Positions 33,098 through 41,131 of a stretch of DNA of 53,138 nucleotides are shown in pieces. The notes beneath the pieces were generated by a model, which made no database searches, was not told where the DNA came from, and was given only the letters and a program-made list of their open reading frames with translations. The first letter of the stretch is position 1. Each line of letters opens with the position of its first letter. The position numbers and the translations under genes are program-made. This DNA is from Euzebyales bacterium (lineage in GTDB: Bacteria; Actinomycetota; Nitriliruptoria; Euzebyales; Egibacteraceae): assembly GCA_013695145.1 (NCBI GenBank), contig JACDBB010000158.1, positions 1 through 53,138 on the forward strand. The letters run 5' to 3'.

Positions 33098-34099
33098 TCA
33101 GGTGCAGGGTCGCGCGTCGGGACCGCCGGCCGGTGACCGGGCGACGCGCACGTCGCGGAAGTCTCCGGCCATCCGTTCGGCCAGCGTCGCTGCGGCCTCG
33201 GCCGACTCGGCGAGCGCCAGCAGCGTCGGTCCGCTGCCGGACACGACCGCGCCGAGAGCACCGGCCTCCAGCAGCGCGCGACGCTGCTCCGCGAGCTCAG
33301 GGCGCAGGTGGAACGCCGCTTCCTGGAGGTCGTTGTAGAGCGCCGCACCGAGCGCCTCGGCGTCCTGGCTGCGCAGTGCTGCGAGGACGGCATCAGGCTC
33401 GACCTCGGTGGGGCGGCAGTGGGTGTCCCACGCCCTGTAGACGCGCGCCGTCTCCAACGGCTGATGAGCGGTGCACACCACCCAGTGGAACGTCCCGCGG
33501 CACAGCACCTGCGCGAGAGCGGTGCCGCGGCCCGTCGCGAGGACCGTCCCCCCGACGACGCAGAACGGGACGTCGGAGCCGATCCCGGCCGCCAGGTCCC
33601 GCAGCTGGTCGCGGTCCAGCTGGCACTCCCACAGCTGGTTGAGCGCCACCAGAGCGCCCGCGGCGTCCGCGGACCCGCCCGCCATCCCGCCAGCGACCGG
33701 GATGCCCTTGCGCAGCTCGATCAGCGTCCGGAGACCGGTGTCGCCGGCCGTCCCGGCGTCGCCCCCAAGCGCAAAGACACCGGTGTGCGCGCCGAGGGCG
33801 CGCGCGGCCAGGACTGCGAGGTTGTCAGCGGCATCGGGAAGCCCTTCGGACGCGCGACCTGCAACCTCGGCGACCCGCAGCTCGACACGCATGCGGCGGC
33901 GAGCGGCGGGGTGGTGACCGCGGCCTGGCGGGCCGTAGACCCCCACGCGCAGCTCGTCGAACAGGGTCACGGTCTGCAGCACGCTGACCAGCTCGTGGAA
34001 AGCGTCCTGCCGCAGCCCACGCAAGGCGAGAAAGAGGTTCACCTTGGCGGGCACGCGCACGCGCACACACGCGCCGTCGGCGGTAGCGCCGCCGATCAC
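33098..34099 (-). CDS. ispE: 4-diphosphocytidyl-2-C-methyl-D-erythritol kinase
   Basis: A 333-residue GHMP kinase. RVRVPAKVNLFLALRGLRQDAFHEL is the substrate-binding N-terminus, IPVAGGMAGGSADAAGALVALN the ATP loop, GIGSDVPFCVVGGTVLATGRG the motif with catalytic Asp, and GAVVSGSGPTLLAL the C-terminal motif. It phosphorylates CDP-methylerythritol in the MEP isoprenoid pathway. I chose GTG 34099 because it is preceded by GGGGGAGGAG about eight bases upstream; the frame is open to 34186 (29 further residues, not conserved). It follows rsmA as in mycobacteria. Confidence 0.92.
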   Translation of the reverse strand: MIGGATADGACVRVRVPAKVNLFLALRGLRQDAFHELVSVLQTVTLFDELRVGVYGPPGRGHHPAARRRMRVELRVAEVAGRASEGLPDAADNLAVLAARALGAHTGVFALGGDAGTAGDTGLRTLIELRKGIPVAGGMAGGSADAAGALVALNQLWECQLDRDQLRDLAAGIGSDVPFCVVGGTVLATGRGTALAQVLCRGTFHWVVCTAHQPLETARVYRAWDTHCRPTEVEPDAVLAALRSQDAEALGAALYNDLQEAAFHLRPELAEQRRALLEAGALGAVVSGSGPTLLALAESAEAAATLAERMAGDFRDVRVARSPAGGPDARPCT

Positions 34100-34204
34100 G
34101 ACCGCGGGCTCCTCCCCCTCGCTCTGTCTGCTGATCGGTCCCCCCTGATGGCCACACGAGGCTATGAGCGGCATCGTAGGCGCCACGCACAGCAGCGGCG
34201 AAAG

Positions 34205-35053
34205 CTAGGGGCGCCCGAGCCACTCCGCGAGTGCCGCCCATGCGTCGAGGTCCAGCTCCTCCGCACGGCTTCCGGGGTCGCGAGCCACGGCCACCAGCGC
34301 GGCCTCGACGTCCACAGGGCGATGGCCGCCCGCGGCCAACGCGTTGCGCAACCGCTTGCGGCGCTGCGCGAAGCCGGCCTGCACCAGGCCGAACAACGCT
34401 TCACGATCGACTGCGTGCCGCCACGGTCGTGGAAGCATCCGAACCGTCACCGAGTCGACACCCGGCACCGGGTGGAACGCGCGGCGGCTCACCGGCCCCA
34501 CGACGGTGATGTCGGCTAGGGCCGCGAGCTTGACGCTGACCGCGGAGTATGAAGCATTGCCCACCGTTGCCGCCCAACGCTGGCCCACCTCCTTCTGCAC
34601 CATCACGAGGGCACGCGCGCACCTGCCCGACAGCAGCGCACGTAGCACGAGGGCGGTCGCGGTGCTGTAGGGCAGGTTGGCCACCAGCGGGACCGGCTCG
34701 TCAGGCAGGATGGCGGCAAGGTCGACGGTCAGCGCATCGGCGTGCACGATCGCCACGCCGTCATCGTCGGAGATCACCTCTCGGAGCGCGGCCACCATGC
34801 CGGCGTCGATCTCGACGGCCACGACCAGCGCGCCGGCCTCGCGCAGCGCGAGCGTCAAGCTCCCGAGGCCGGGACCGATCTCCCACACGGTCTGGCCCGA
34901 CACAATTTCCGCGTCGCGGACGACCTTGCGGACGGTGTTGGCGTCGACCACGAAGTTCTGGCCGTGCGCCTTGCGTGGTGCGAGGCCGTAGCGACTGAGC
35001 AGGCGCCGAACGTCGGTGGGAGTCAGCAGCGCCCGCCGCCGACCCTCAGCCAT
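34205..35053 (-). CDS. rsmA: 16S rRNA (adenine1518/1519-N6)-dimethyltransferase (KsgA)
   Basis: A 282-residue protein: GLAPRKAHGQNFVVDANTVRKVV at the N-terminus, SAM motif VWEIGPGLGSLTLALREAG, acidic VAVEIDAGM, the catalytic NLPYSTAT, and the FHPVPGVDSVTVRMLPR segment. It dimethylates two adjacent adenines near the 3' end of 16S rRNA late in 30S assembly. ATG 35053 begins three bases after the stop of the secreted G5/DPBB protein. The rpfB-ksgA-ispE order matches M. tuberculosis Rv1009-Rv1011. Confidence 0.95.
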   Translation of the reverse strand: MAEGRRRALLTPTDVRRLLSRYGLAPRKAHGQNFVVDANTVRKVVRDAEIVSGQTVWEIGPGLGSLTLALREAGALVVAVEIDAGMVAALREVISDDDGVAIVHADALTVDLAAILPDEPVPLVANLPYSTATALVLRALLSGRCARALVMVQKEVGQRWAATVGNASYSAVSVKLAALADITVVGPVSRRAFHPVPGVDSVTVRMLPRPWRHAVDREALFGLVQAGFAQRRKRLRNALAAGGHRPVDVEAALVAVARDPGSRAEELDLDAWAALAEWLGRP

Positions 35054-35056
35054 CCA

Positions 35057-36211
35057 CTACCACTCGACCCGCACCCGGATGACGCCTGCCGAGGTCGGCG
35101 CCAGCTCCGCGAAGGCCATCCGGTTGAGGTCGATGACGCGGCCCCCGACATACGGGCCCCGGTCGGCGATCGTCACCTGCACCTGCCGGTCATTGGCCAG
35201 GTTCGTGACGGTGACCACCGTGCCGAACGGCAGCGAGCGGTGGGCCGCGGTGTAGCCGCCCTCCGGGTGGTCGTACCACGACGCGCCGCCCTCCTGGACG
35301 TTCGCGGGCTCCGGCTCGGGCTCCGGCTCCGGTTCGGGCTCGGGCTCCGGTTCCGGTTCGGGCTCGGGCTCCGGCTCGGGCTCGGGGGTGCTGGGCGCAG
35401 CCTCCGGTTCCGGCTCCGGTTCGGGCTCCGGCTCGGGCTCGGGGGTGCTGGGCGCAGCCTCCGGTTCCGGCTCGACAGGCGCCTCGGGCTCTGGCGCAGC
35501 CTCGTCGGCGGGAACGGGTTCGTCGACAGCGGCGGTGCCGACCTCCACGATCCGCTCGGTGGCGGGGACCACGACACGCTCGCCGACGCGACGGCGAGCC
35601 ACCTCTTGGCCCTCCAGCCGGACGACCTCGTCGGTGACCTCCACCTGACCGCCCGCGCCGGGTCGCACCTGGCGCCGCTCGCCGGCCGCCAGGGAGCCGG
35701 TCGGGCGCTCGACGGTCGCGAACGGCAACGGCTCGACGCGCGCCTCCTGGGTGACCTCGGCGCGCGTCACCACGATCGCCATGCCCTCGGCCGGGACGGT
35801 GTCGGGAGCGGGTTCGACCCGGTCGTGGGGCCTGACGACGACGCCGAGGCCACCGAGCACCACGTCGACGCGGTCGGCGATGGTCGCCAGCTGAAGCTGC
35901 GCGCCATCCACGATCACGGTCACCGAGACGGCCGCCGGAGCGGGCGTCGCCGCTGGCGTCGGGGTCGGCGCCGGCCTTGCAGGCGTGAACGCGAAACGGT
36001 CCTGACGGTCGGCGGGCACTCGTTCGGGCCGGGCGGGAACGGCAGCCGCGGCGCGCACGTCGGCGGCAGCGAGTGCCGGCTGGGCTGCGGTCGGCGCCGA
36101 GGGTGCCTCCGCGGAGACGACGAGGGCAGTCGCCAGACTCACGCTCACGCCGGCGGCGCACAGGCGCCGAGCCGCGAGCGGACGCGGGCGGGTATGCAGG
36201 CCGGAGGGCAT
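35057..36211 (-). CDS. Secreted DUF348/G5 protein with RlpA-like DPBB domain (rpfB position)
   Basis: A 384-residue exported protein from ATG 36211 ([12 protein letters not shown]; 36247 also possible). A signal or anchor helix ([19 protein letters not shown]) is followed by a DUF348-like ubiquitin-type segment ([30 protein letters not shown]) and a G5 domain ([35 protein letters not shown]). A Glu-Pro repeat stalk then leads to a C-terminal RlpA/DPBB domain ([53 protein letters not shown]). The DPBB Asp of ADRGPY is present. RpfB has the same N-terminal domains and genome position, but ends in a lysozyme-like Rpf domain. It probably acts on peptidoglycan. Confidence 0.85.
   Translation of the reverse strand: MPSGLHTRPRPLAARRLCAAGVSVSLATALVVSAEAPSAPTAAQPALAAADVRAAAAVPARPERVPADRQDRFAFTPARPAPTPTPAATPAPAAVSVTVIVDGAQLQLATIADRVDVVLGGLGVVVRPHDRVEPAPDTVPAEGMAIVVTRAEVTQEARVEPLPFATVERPTGSLAAGERRQVRPGAGGQVEVTDEVVRLEGQEVARRRVGERVVVPATERIVEVGTAAVDEPVPADEAAPEPEAPVEPEPEAAPSTPEPEPEPEPEPEPEAAPSTPEPEPEPEPEPEPEPEPEPEPEPEPEPANVQEGGASWYDHPEGGYTAAHRSLPFGTVVTVTNLANDRQVQVTIADRGPYVGGRVIDLNRMAFAELAPTSAGVIRVRVEW
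35381..35490. repeat. Duplicated 57-bp Glu-Pro coding repeat
   Basis: A unit containing CTCGGGGGTGCTGGGCGCAG starts at 35381 and again at 35438 (offset 57, 19 codons). It encodes the stalk motif [15 protein letters not shown] within a longer GGCTCGGGCTCC-type run from about 35300. The stalk length is likely to vary between strains by slippage. Confidence 0.75.
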
Positions 36212-36334
36212 GAGGCGAGACGGTAGCAACCTCGCCGCGGAGCACAAACCTCAAGGTCAGGTCGAGGGTTTCATCGATTTCGCCCTGTCCGAACGTGCAC
36301 TGTCGGCCACCCCGCGACCGTACGAAACGATCTT

Positions 36335-37099
36335 CTAGGGCAGATTGAAGGCACGGCGCGCGTTGTCGGTCGAGACCTTCGCGAACGCCGCAGGTGCCAG
36401 GGCGTGGAGCTCGGCGAGCTGCGCCGCGACGAGCGTCACGCGCGCCGGCTCGTTCGTCTTCCCTCTGTGGGGATGCGGCGAGAGGTAGGGCGAGTCCGTC
36501 TCGGTGAGCAGCAGCTCGAGCGGCGCGGCGCCCGCAGCCTCCCGGAGGTCAGGCGCGTTCGTGAACGTGACGTTGCCGGCGAAGGACATGTACCACCCCT
36601 GCTCGGCGCACGTCTTGACGAGCATCAGATCGCCTGAGAAGCAGTGGAACACCGTCCGGGCCGGCGGCCGCTCGTCGAGCAGGATGGCGACGATGTCGTC
36701 GTCAGCGTCCCGGTTGTGGATGACCAGCGTCTTGTCCAGACCCTTCGCGAGGCGGATCTGCTCACGGAAGGACTCCTCCTGCCGCACTGGTGGCGAGTGA
36801 TCGCGGAAGTAGTCCAGTCCCGTCTCGCCGATCCCAACCACGCGCGGGTGCCGCGCAATGGCTTCGAGCCGCTTGAGGACATGCTCGGTGGCCTCGATCG
36901 CGTTGTGGGGATGGATGCCGACGACCGCCCAGACACCGGGACACGCCGACGCGACCTGCACCGCCTCGGCGGAGGAGGCGAGGTCCACGCCCACGGTGAC
37001 CAGGCGGGTGACCGCGGCCTGTCGGGCGCGCGCGACGATGCGCTCAGCGGGCTCGTCACCGTCGACCAGCGCGATGTGGCAGTGGGTGTCGGTGTACAT
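36335..37099 (-). CDS. tatD: TatD family metal-dependent deoxyribonuclease
   Basis: A 254-residue TIM-barrel hydrolase beginning MYTDTHCHIAL (the HxH metal ligands). The Glu ligand is in IGETGLDYFRD, His ligands are in VIHNRDAD and FHCFSGD, and the Asp is in TETDSPYLSP; NEPARVTLVAAQLAEL is the family's C-terminal motif. TatD enzymes are 3'-5' DNases linked to DNA repair and oxidative damage. ATG 37099 is chosen over the long open frame upstream, which lacks similarity. It precedes the Rpf-like gene, as tatD does rpfB in M. tuberculosis. Confidence 0.93.
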   Translation of the reverse strand: MYTDTHCHIALVDGDEPAERIVARARQAAVTRLVTVGVDLASSAEAVQVASACPGVWAVVGIHPHNAIEATEHVLKRLEAIARHPRVVGIGETGLDYFRDHSPPVRQEESFREQIRLAKGLDKTLVIHNRDADDDIVAILLDERPPARTVFHCFSGDLMLVKTCAEQGWYMSFAGNVTFTNAPDLREAAGAAPLELLLTETDSPYLSPHPHRGKTNEPARVTLVAAQLAELHALAPAAFAKVSTDNARRAFNLP

Positions 37100-37191
37100 C
37101 CTCGACGGATCCGAACAGCAGACGAAAGGGCGGGCGCGACGACGCCCGCGATGAGGTCGCGGGCGCCTCGGAAGCCTAGCAGGCGCCCAGT

Positions 37192-37484
37192 ATCTCATTG
37201 CCATCTCATTGCCCTCACAACGTGTTTGGGATGGGGGTCCGGTCGGCACGGGCCAGCGTCGACACGCGGTCGGCGTCGCCGGTGCGGCCGCCGTGGTCGC
37301 GACCTTCGTCGGCCCGCACCGCGCGCGGCGCCCGCGGCCGGTCATCCACGAGAGAACGCCCGAGCCGCGCGGAAACTCGCCACCCAGCGAGAAAGCTCTG
37401 GCCAGGCGCCCCGCCGGCGTCCGCCACGGCCGCGAACGGCGGAGGAAACTCGCCACCCAGCGAGAAAGCTCTTGGCCAGGCGCC
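37192..37484. repeat. Direct repeats and paired hairpins upstream of tatD
   Basis: The 416 bases between tatD and the next gene hold no convincing frame. ATCTCATTGCC is tandemly doubled at 37192-37213. A segment of about 41 bases beginning GGAAACTCGCCACCCAGCGA occurs at 37370-37410 and again at 37443-37484 (one T inserted). Each copy contains the stem-loop CTCGC-CACCCA-GCGAG followed by GGCCAGGCGCC. On the minus strand each stem is followed by TTTCC, so they could act as terminators for the upstream sigma/GerMN genes; the duplication may have another cause. Confidence 0.6.
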
Positions 37485-37515
37485 CGGCGGCAGGTATCGC
37501 CGAACTCGAACACGC

Positions 37516-39210
37516 TCAGTCCTGCGCGCGGCCGCCCAGCCAGTCCGTGAACGCCTGCTCGCTGCCGTCGAGGGCGAACACCGACCTGTCGACGGCGCCG
37601 AACTGCTCCGCGGTGGCCTGCAGCTGGGCGAGGACGCTGGCGCTGGCGCACGCCGTCGACGCGTCCGGCAGACGCTCGCGCAGCTCGGCGGACAGGTCGA
37701 TTCGCGCGGTGCCGTCCTCGATCGTCACGCTGTGCACCGCACCGAGAGTCGCGTCGCCGAAGAGGCTGTCGGCGCCGGCCTCCCGCTCCTCGGCGGTCGG
37801 TCCGGCCAGCAGAGCTTCCAGCGCGAACCGCAGGACGCCGGTGGTGGGTGACTGCCGCGTGACCGGCTCGACCCCGCCGCAGTCCTCGCCCGCCGCGGTC
37901 GCGAAGAACACGCGCACCGGCACGGGGCTGGGCGCGGCGCCCACCGTCGGTGTGGCCGCGGCCGGGTTGACGGCCACCGCCTCGGGCTGTTGAACACCCA
38001 GGTCGAGACGGACCGCCTCGCCCCCATCGGGCACCCACCACACGGCTGTGTTGTCGGTGGCCAGCCAGCCCAGCCCGTCCGCGGCCCGCCAGCCCCCGCC
38101 CGCGGTGGGCTCCAGGCCATGGGCCATGGCGAGATCCACCCCCTCGACAGGCGCGCGGAACTCGCTCGGCAGATCGACGAGCGGCGTGGTCGCCACGGTC
38201 TGGTCCTCGCGGACCGCTGTGGGGTCGACCCGCTTGACCTTGTACCGGGTCGGCACGTCGCCGTCGTCCACGGCGCAGCAGCCGTGGAGGGCGTAGACGG
38301 CCCCGTCCGCGCCGACCGCGGACGCGGCCAGCCGCGCGCCATCGTCACGGTCCGCCGGATCGAGCGGGCGGGGCTGCGGGTCGTTCAGCTCGGCGGTGAA
38401 CAGGCGCCGCCCGTCCAGTCCCGCGTCCCAGAAGACCCGCTCCCCCGCGCGGTCGAAGCTCAGCTGGGCCGCGGTCACGCGCTCGGCGCTCTCATCGAAG
38501 ACCCCGAACATCCCGTCCCCGTACGTCGAGCCGGCGTCGTCGGAGGCGAGGCTGCTCAGCTGGATCTGCGGCTGCGCCTCCCGCGGAGCGTCCACGATCC
38601 AGCCGAGGTCGCCGGCGGCGCTCACCGCGGGCGATGTGCCCTCGGCGCGCTCGACCAGGCCGCCCCCCGACACGTCGAGCTCGTAGATCACTGAGGGGCC
38701 GTCAAGCGGCCGGCGCTCGAACAGCAGCCTGGCGCCGTCCGGGGTGAACACCGGCGCCGTGTCCGTGTCGGCGGTGTCGGTGAGCACGACACGCGCGCCG
38801 CTGGTGGTGAATCCCACGAGGTTCCCCTCGTCGCTCACGACGACCGCGACGGCGTCGGCGGGTGTCGGCTCTGGCGCGGGACCCGGCTCCTTGCTGGAGG
38901 GATCCAGCTCGTCCGTCGGCGCGACATCGGTCCCCGGCGGGCCGGGCGGGGCGGGTGAGGGCGAGCCCGCCCCACTCGGCTGCTCCGCGACGCGGTCGTC
39001 GAACCGCACGCGCGGCAGGTCGGGCAGACCGGTGAGCGTGACCACCAGCGCGGTCACAATCGCCGTGATGCCGGTGACGGCCACCGCGCCCAAGACCCGC
39101 GGGCGCTCGATGCGGTCACGGACGCGCCGCCACGTGCGCGGGTCGGGCTCGACCTCGCCCGCCTGGGCGCGCAGCGCCGCGCGCAACCGCTGCTCGAAGT
39201 CGCTCGCCAC
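37516..39210 (-). CDS. Membrane-anchored WD40-like/GerMN protein paired with an ECF sigma factor
   Basis: A 564-residue protein from GTG 39210, one base after the sigma-factor stop. A cytoplasmic N-terminus (VASDFEQRLRAALRAQAGEVEPDPRTWRRVRDRI) precedes a membrane helix (VLGAVAVTGITAIVTALVVTL) and a Pro-rich linker. TolB/WD40-like repeats follow (FTPDGARLLFERRP, YELDVSGGGL, LSFDRAGERVFWD). A C-terminal GerMN domain starts about residue 420 (VRVFFATAAGEDCGGVEPV, LRFALEALLAGPTAEE, IDLSAELRERLPDASTACA, QLQATAEQFGAVDRSVF). It resembles LpqB-like sensors. The coupling suggests an anti-sigma or sigma-regulating sensor role. Confidence 0.78.
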   Translation of the reverse strand: MASDFEQRLRAALRAQAGEVEPDPRTWRRVRDRIERPRVLGAVAVTGITAIVTALVVTLTGLPDLPRVRFDDRVAEQPSGAGSPSPAPPGPPGTDVAPTDELDPSSKEPGPAPEPTPADAVAVVVSDEGNLVGFTTSGARVVLTDTADTDTAPVFTPDGARLLFERRPLDGPSVIYELDVSGGGLVERAEGTSPAVSAAGDLGWIVDAPREAQPQIQLSSLASDDAGSTYGDGMFGVFDESAERVTAAQLSFDRAGERVFWDAGLDGRRLFTAELNDPQPRPLDPADRDDGARLAASAVGADGAVYALHGCCAVDDGDVPTRYKVKRVDPTAVREDQTVATTPLVDLPSEFRAPVEGVDLAMAHGLEPTAGGGWRAADGLGWLATDNTAVWWVPDGGEAVRLDLGVQQPEAVAVNPAAATPTVGAAPSPVPVRVFFATAAGEDCGGVEPVTRQSPTTGVLRFALEALLAGPTAEEREAGADSLFGDATLGAVHSVTIEDGTARIDLSAELRERLPDASTACASASVLAQLQATAEQFGAVDRSVFALDGSEQAFTDWLGGRAQD

Positions 39211-39211
39211 G

Positions 39212-39784
39212 CTAGCTCACCTCCTCGGACACCAGGACGCGCAGCTTGGCCAGACCCCGCGACAGGCTGGACTTGACTGTGCCCGCGCTGCAGCCCATCA
39301 CCGCGGCGGCTTCCCTCTCGCTGAGGTCCTCGTAGAAGCGCAGCACCACCGCCGTCCGCTGCCGAGGCGGAAGCCGGTCCAGGGCCGCCAGCATGGCGGC
39401 GCGCTCGGCCACGTCGTCGGCGTGGGCGCGGACGCCGCGGTCGTCGCCGCGGCGGCGCGCAGCCTCACGGCGCTCGAGCGCCAGCCGCCGGAACGAGGAG
39501 TTGACCTGGTTGACCACCGAACGCCGCAGGTAAGCGCGCACGTTGTCGACCGAGCCCCGCTGCAGCCGCCGGTACAGCTTGGTGAACACGTCCGCCACCA
39601 GATCCTCGGCCCGTTCATGGTCACCGCAGAGCAGGTACGCGAGGCGGACCACGTCGGCGTGGTGGGCCCTGAACACATCGGCGAGTGCGTCAGCGTCGGT
39701 CGTGCGCGTCGCGCGCAGGGTCAGCGTCCTCACTCCCTCGTTGCAAGCCGAGGCCGAGGCCAACGGTGCCAATGCGCGGTCCAC
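39212..39784 (-). CDS. ECF-type RNA polymerase sigma factor
   Basis: A 190-residue sigma factor. Region 2 is LADVFRAHHADVVRLAYLLCGDHERAEDLVADVFTKLYRRLQRGSVDNVRAYLRRSVVN; region 4 is LPPRQRTAVVLRFYEDLSEREAAAVMGCSAGTVKSSLSRGLAKLRVLV. The start is either GTG 39784 or an internal GTG at 39733 (VRTLTLRAT); neither has an ideal ribosome-binding site, and I keep the longer. It is followed by the membrane GerMN protein gene with a one-base gap. It is the intact counterpart of the frameshifted sigma gene near 28.5 kb. Confidence 0.9.
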   Translation of the reverse strand: MDRALAPLASASACNEGVRTLTLRATRTTDADALADVFRAHHADVVRLAYLLCGDHERAEDLVADVFTKLYRRLQRGSVDNVRAYLRRSVVNQVNSSFRRLALERREAARRRGDDRGVRAHADDVAERAAMLAALDRLPPRQRTAVVLRFYEDLSEREAAAVMGCSAGTVKSSLSRGLAKLRVLVSEEVS

Positions 39785-39927
39785 GCCCCCTGTGACGCAC
39801 GGGTCGCATGGATGGTTGACCCCGCTCGGTGCCGCCGAGCAGGCACTCGACCCGTTGGAACCTCAGCCGGTGCCCGTAGTATCCCGGTTCGGCGTGGGCG
39901 CGCCCAGTGCCCCGGGGAGGGAGCAGC

Positions 39928-40212
39928 GTGACCGAGCCGTCCGGCATCCGCCGCAAGGTCGACGATCTCGGCCGCATCGTCATTCCCGCAGCCGTACGCA
40001 AGGCGCTGGGGATCGGCGTGGGCGACGAGCTGGAGGTGCGTCTGGAGGGGCGTAACGTCATCATGTCGAGGCCGGAGGACCGCTGCGCCTTCTGCGAGGC
40101 CGACACGGGCCTCACCACGTTCCGCGGGCAGGCGGTGTGCTGGTCGTGCACCGCCGCGCTGCGCGCGCTGGATCGCGAGCACCGCGGCGAAGCTCCCCCG
40201 CGCTTCGGCTGA
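39928..40212 (+). CDS. AbrB/SpoVT-type DNA-binding protein with a C-terminal zinc ribbon
   Basis: A 94-residue protein from GTG 39928, with GGGGAGGGAG about seven bases upstream. The N-terminal AbrB fold reads GIRRKVDDLGRIVIPAAVRKALGIGVGDELEVRLEGRNVIM. The C-terminal part has two CxxC pairs (CAFCEADTGLTTFRGQAVCWSC), a probable zinc ribbon. It is likely a small transcription regulator rather than an antitoxin, since no toxin gene is adjacent; the gene runs convergently to rsmI. Confidence 0.85.
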   Translation: MTEPSGIRRKVDDLGRIVIPAAVRKALGIGVGDELEVRLEGRNVIMSRPEDRCAFCEADTGLTTFRGQAVCWSCTAALRALDREHRGEAPPRFG

Positions 40213-40236
40213 GCGCGAACAACACCCCGCGGTCGG

Positions 40237-41097
40237 TCAGTCGCCCTGAGGCGGGGCGGACGCGTCGAGGACCGCCTGGTAGAGCTCGCGGCGTGACGCG
40301 CCCGTGGCGGCGGCCACCTCGGCCACCGCGTCGCGGCGCGAGCGACCGCCCGCCACAAGACGCTCCACGCGCGCGACCAGCGTTGCCACGTCGGGTGCGC
40401 CCGTCGCGTCGGCGGGCGCTCCGCCCACGACGACGGTGACCTCCCCCCGCACCCCGCTCCCAGCGCGCTCCGCGAGCTGGCCGAGCCGCCCGTGCCACAC
40501 CTCCTCATGGAGCTTGGTCAGCTCACGGGCCAGCGCGGCGGGCCGCTCCGCGCCGAACGCGGCGGCCATCGCGCGCAGCTCAGCCGCGGCGCGGTGCGGC
40601 GGGACGTAGAGCACCAACGTGCGCGGGTCGGCGGCCAGCTCCGCGAGCCGCCGGTCACGCAGCCCAGCCTTGCGCGGCAGGAAGCCCTCGAAGGCGAACC
40701 GGTCCGTCGGGAGCCCGGACAGGATCAGCGCCTGGAGCGCGGCCGCCGGCCCGGGGATCGCGGTGACGTCCAGGCCGCGGGCGACGGCCTCGCGCACGAT
40801 CCGGTAGCCGGGATCCGCGACCGCCGGGGTCCCGGCGTCGCTGATGACCACCACCATCTCGCCGGCCGCGACGCGGTCCAGCAGCTCGCGTCCGCGCGTC
40901 TCCTCGTTGTGTTCGTGGTAGCTCACCATGGCGGTGCTCGCGCCGGCATGCCCCAACAGGCGGCCGCTGCGGCGGGTGTCCTCGGCCGCGACCACGTCGG
41001 CCTCGGCAAGCGCCGCGGCCGCGCGCGGGCTCAGGTCGCCCAGGTTGCCGATCGGCGTCGCCACCAGCACCAGTCTCCCCGCAGGGACCTCAGTCAT
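40237..41097 (-). CDS. rsmI: 16S rRNA (cytidine1402-2'-O)-methyltransferase
   Basis: A 286-residue tetrapyrrole-methylase-fold enzyme. Signatures are LVLVATPIGNLGDLSPRAAAAL, VAAEDTRRSGRLL, MVSYHEHNEETR, VVVISDAGTPAVADPGYRIV and IPGPAAALQALILSGLPTDRFAFEGFLPRK. RsmI methylates the 2'-OH of C1402 in the decoding centre. ATG 41097 is the family start; the frame continues upstream without similarity. It is divergent from the mannosyltransferase gene with 34 bases between starts, as for Rv1003/Rv1002c. Confidence 0.95.
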   Translation of the reverse strand: MTEVPAGRLVLVATPIGNLGDLSPRAAAALAEADVVAAEDTRRSGRLLGHAGASTAMVSYHEHNEETRGRELLDRVAAGEMVVVISDAGTPAVADPGYRIVREAVARGLDVTAIPGPAAALQALILSGLPTDRFAFEGFLPRKAGLRDRRLAELAADPRTLVLYVPPHRAAAELRAMAAAFGAERPAALARELTKLHEEVWHGRLGQLAERAGSGVRGEVTVVVGGAPADATGAPDVATLVARVERLVAGGRSRRDAVAEVAAATGASRRELYQAVLDASAPPQGD

Positions 41098-41131
41098 CAC
41101 CGCTCCTGCCCTTCTGCCACACTGTGCGGCC

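Noticed and set aside
36248-36334. c-di-AMP (ydaO-type) riboswitch expected upstream of an rpf-like gene
   Set aside because: The interval is short and I see none of the conserved riboswitch blocks or a clear multi-stem fold.
37370-37484. CRISPR-like array (two spaced repeats)
   Set aside because: There are only two copies, the interval between them is itself not spacer-like, and no cas genes are present; paired hairpins fit better.
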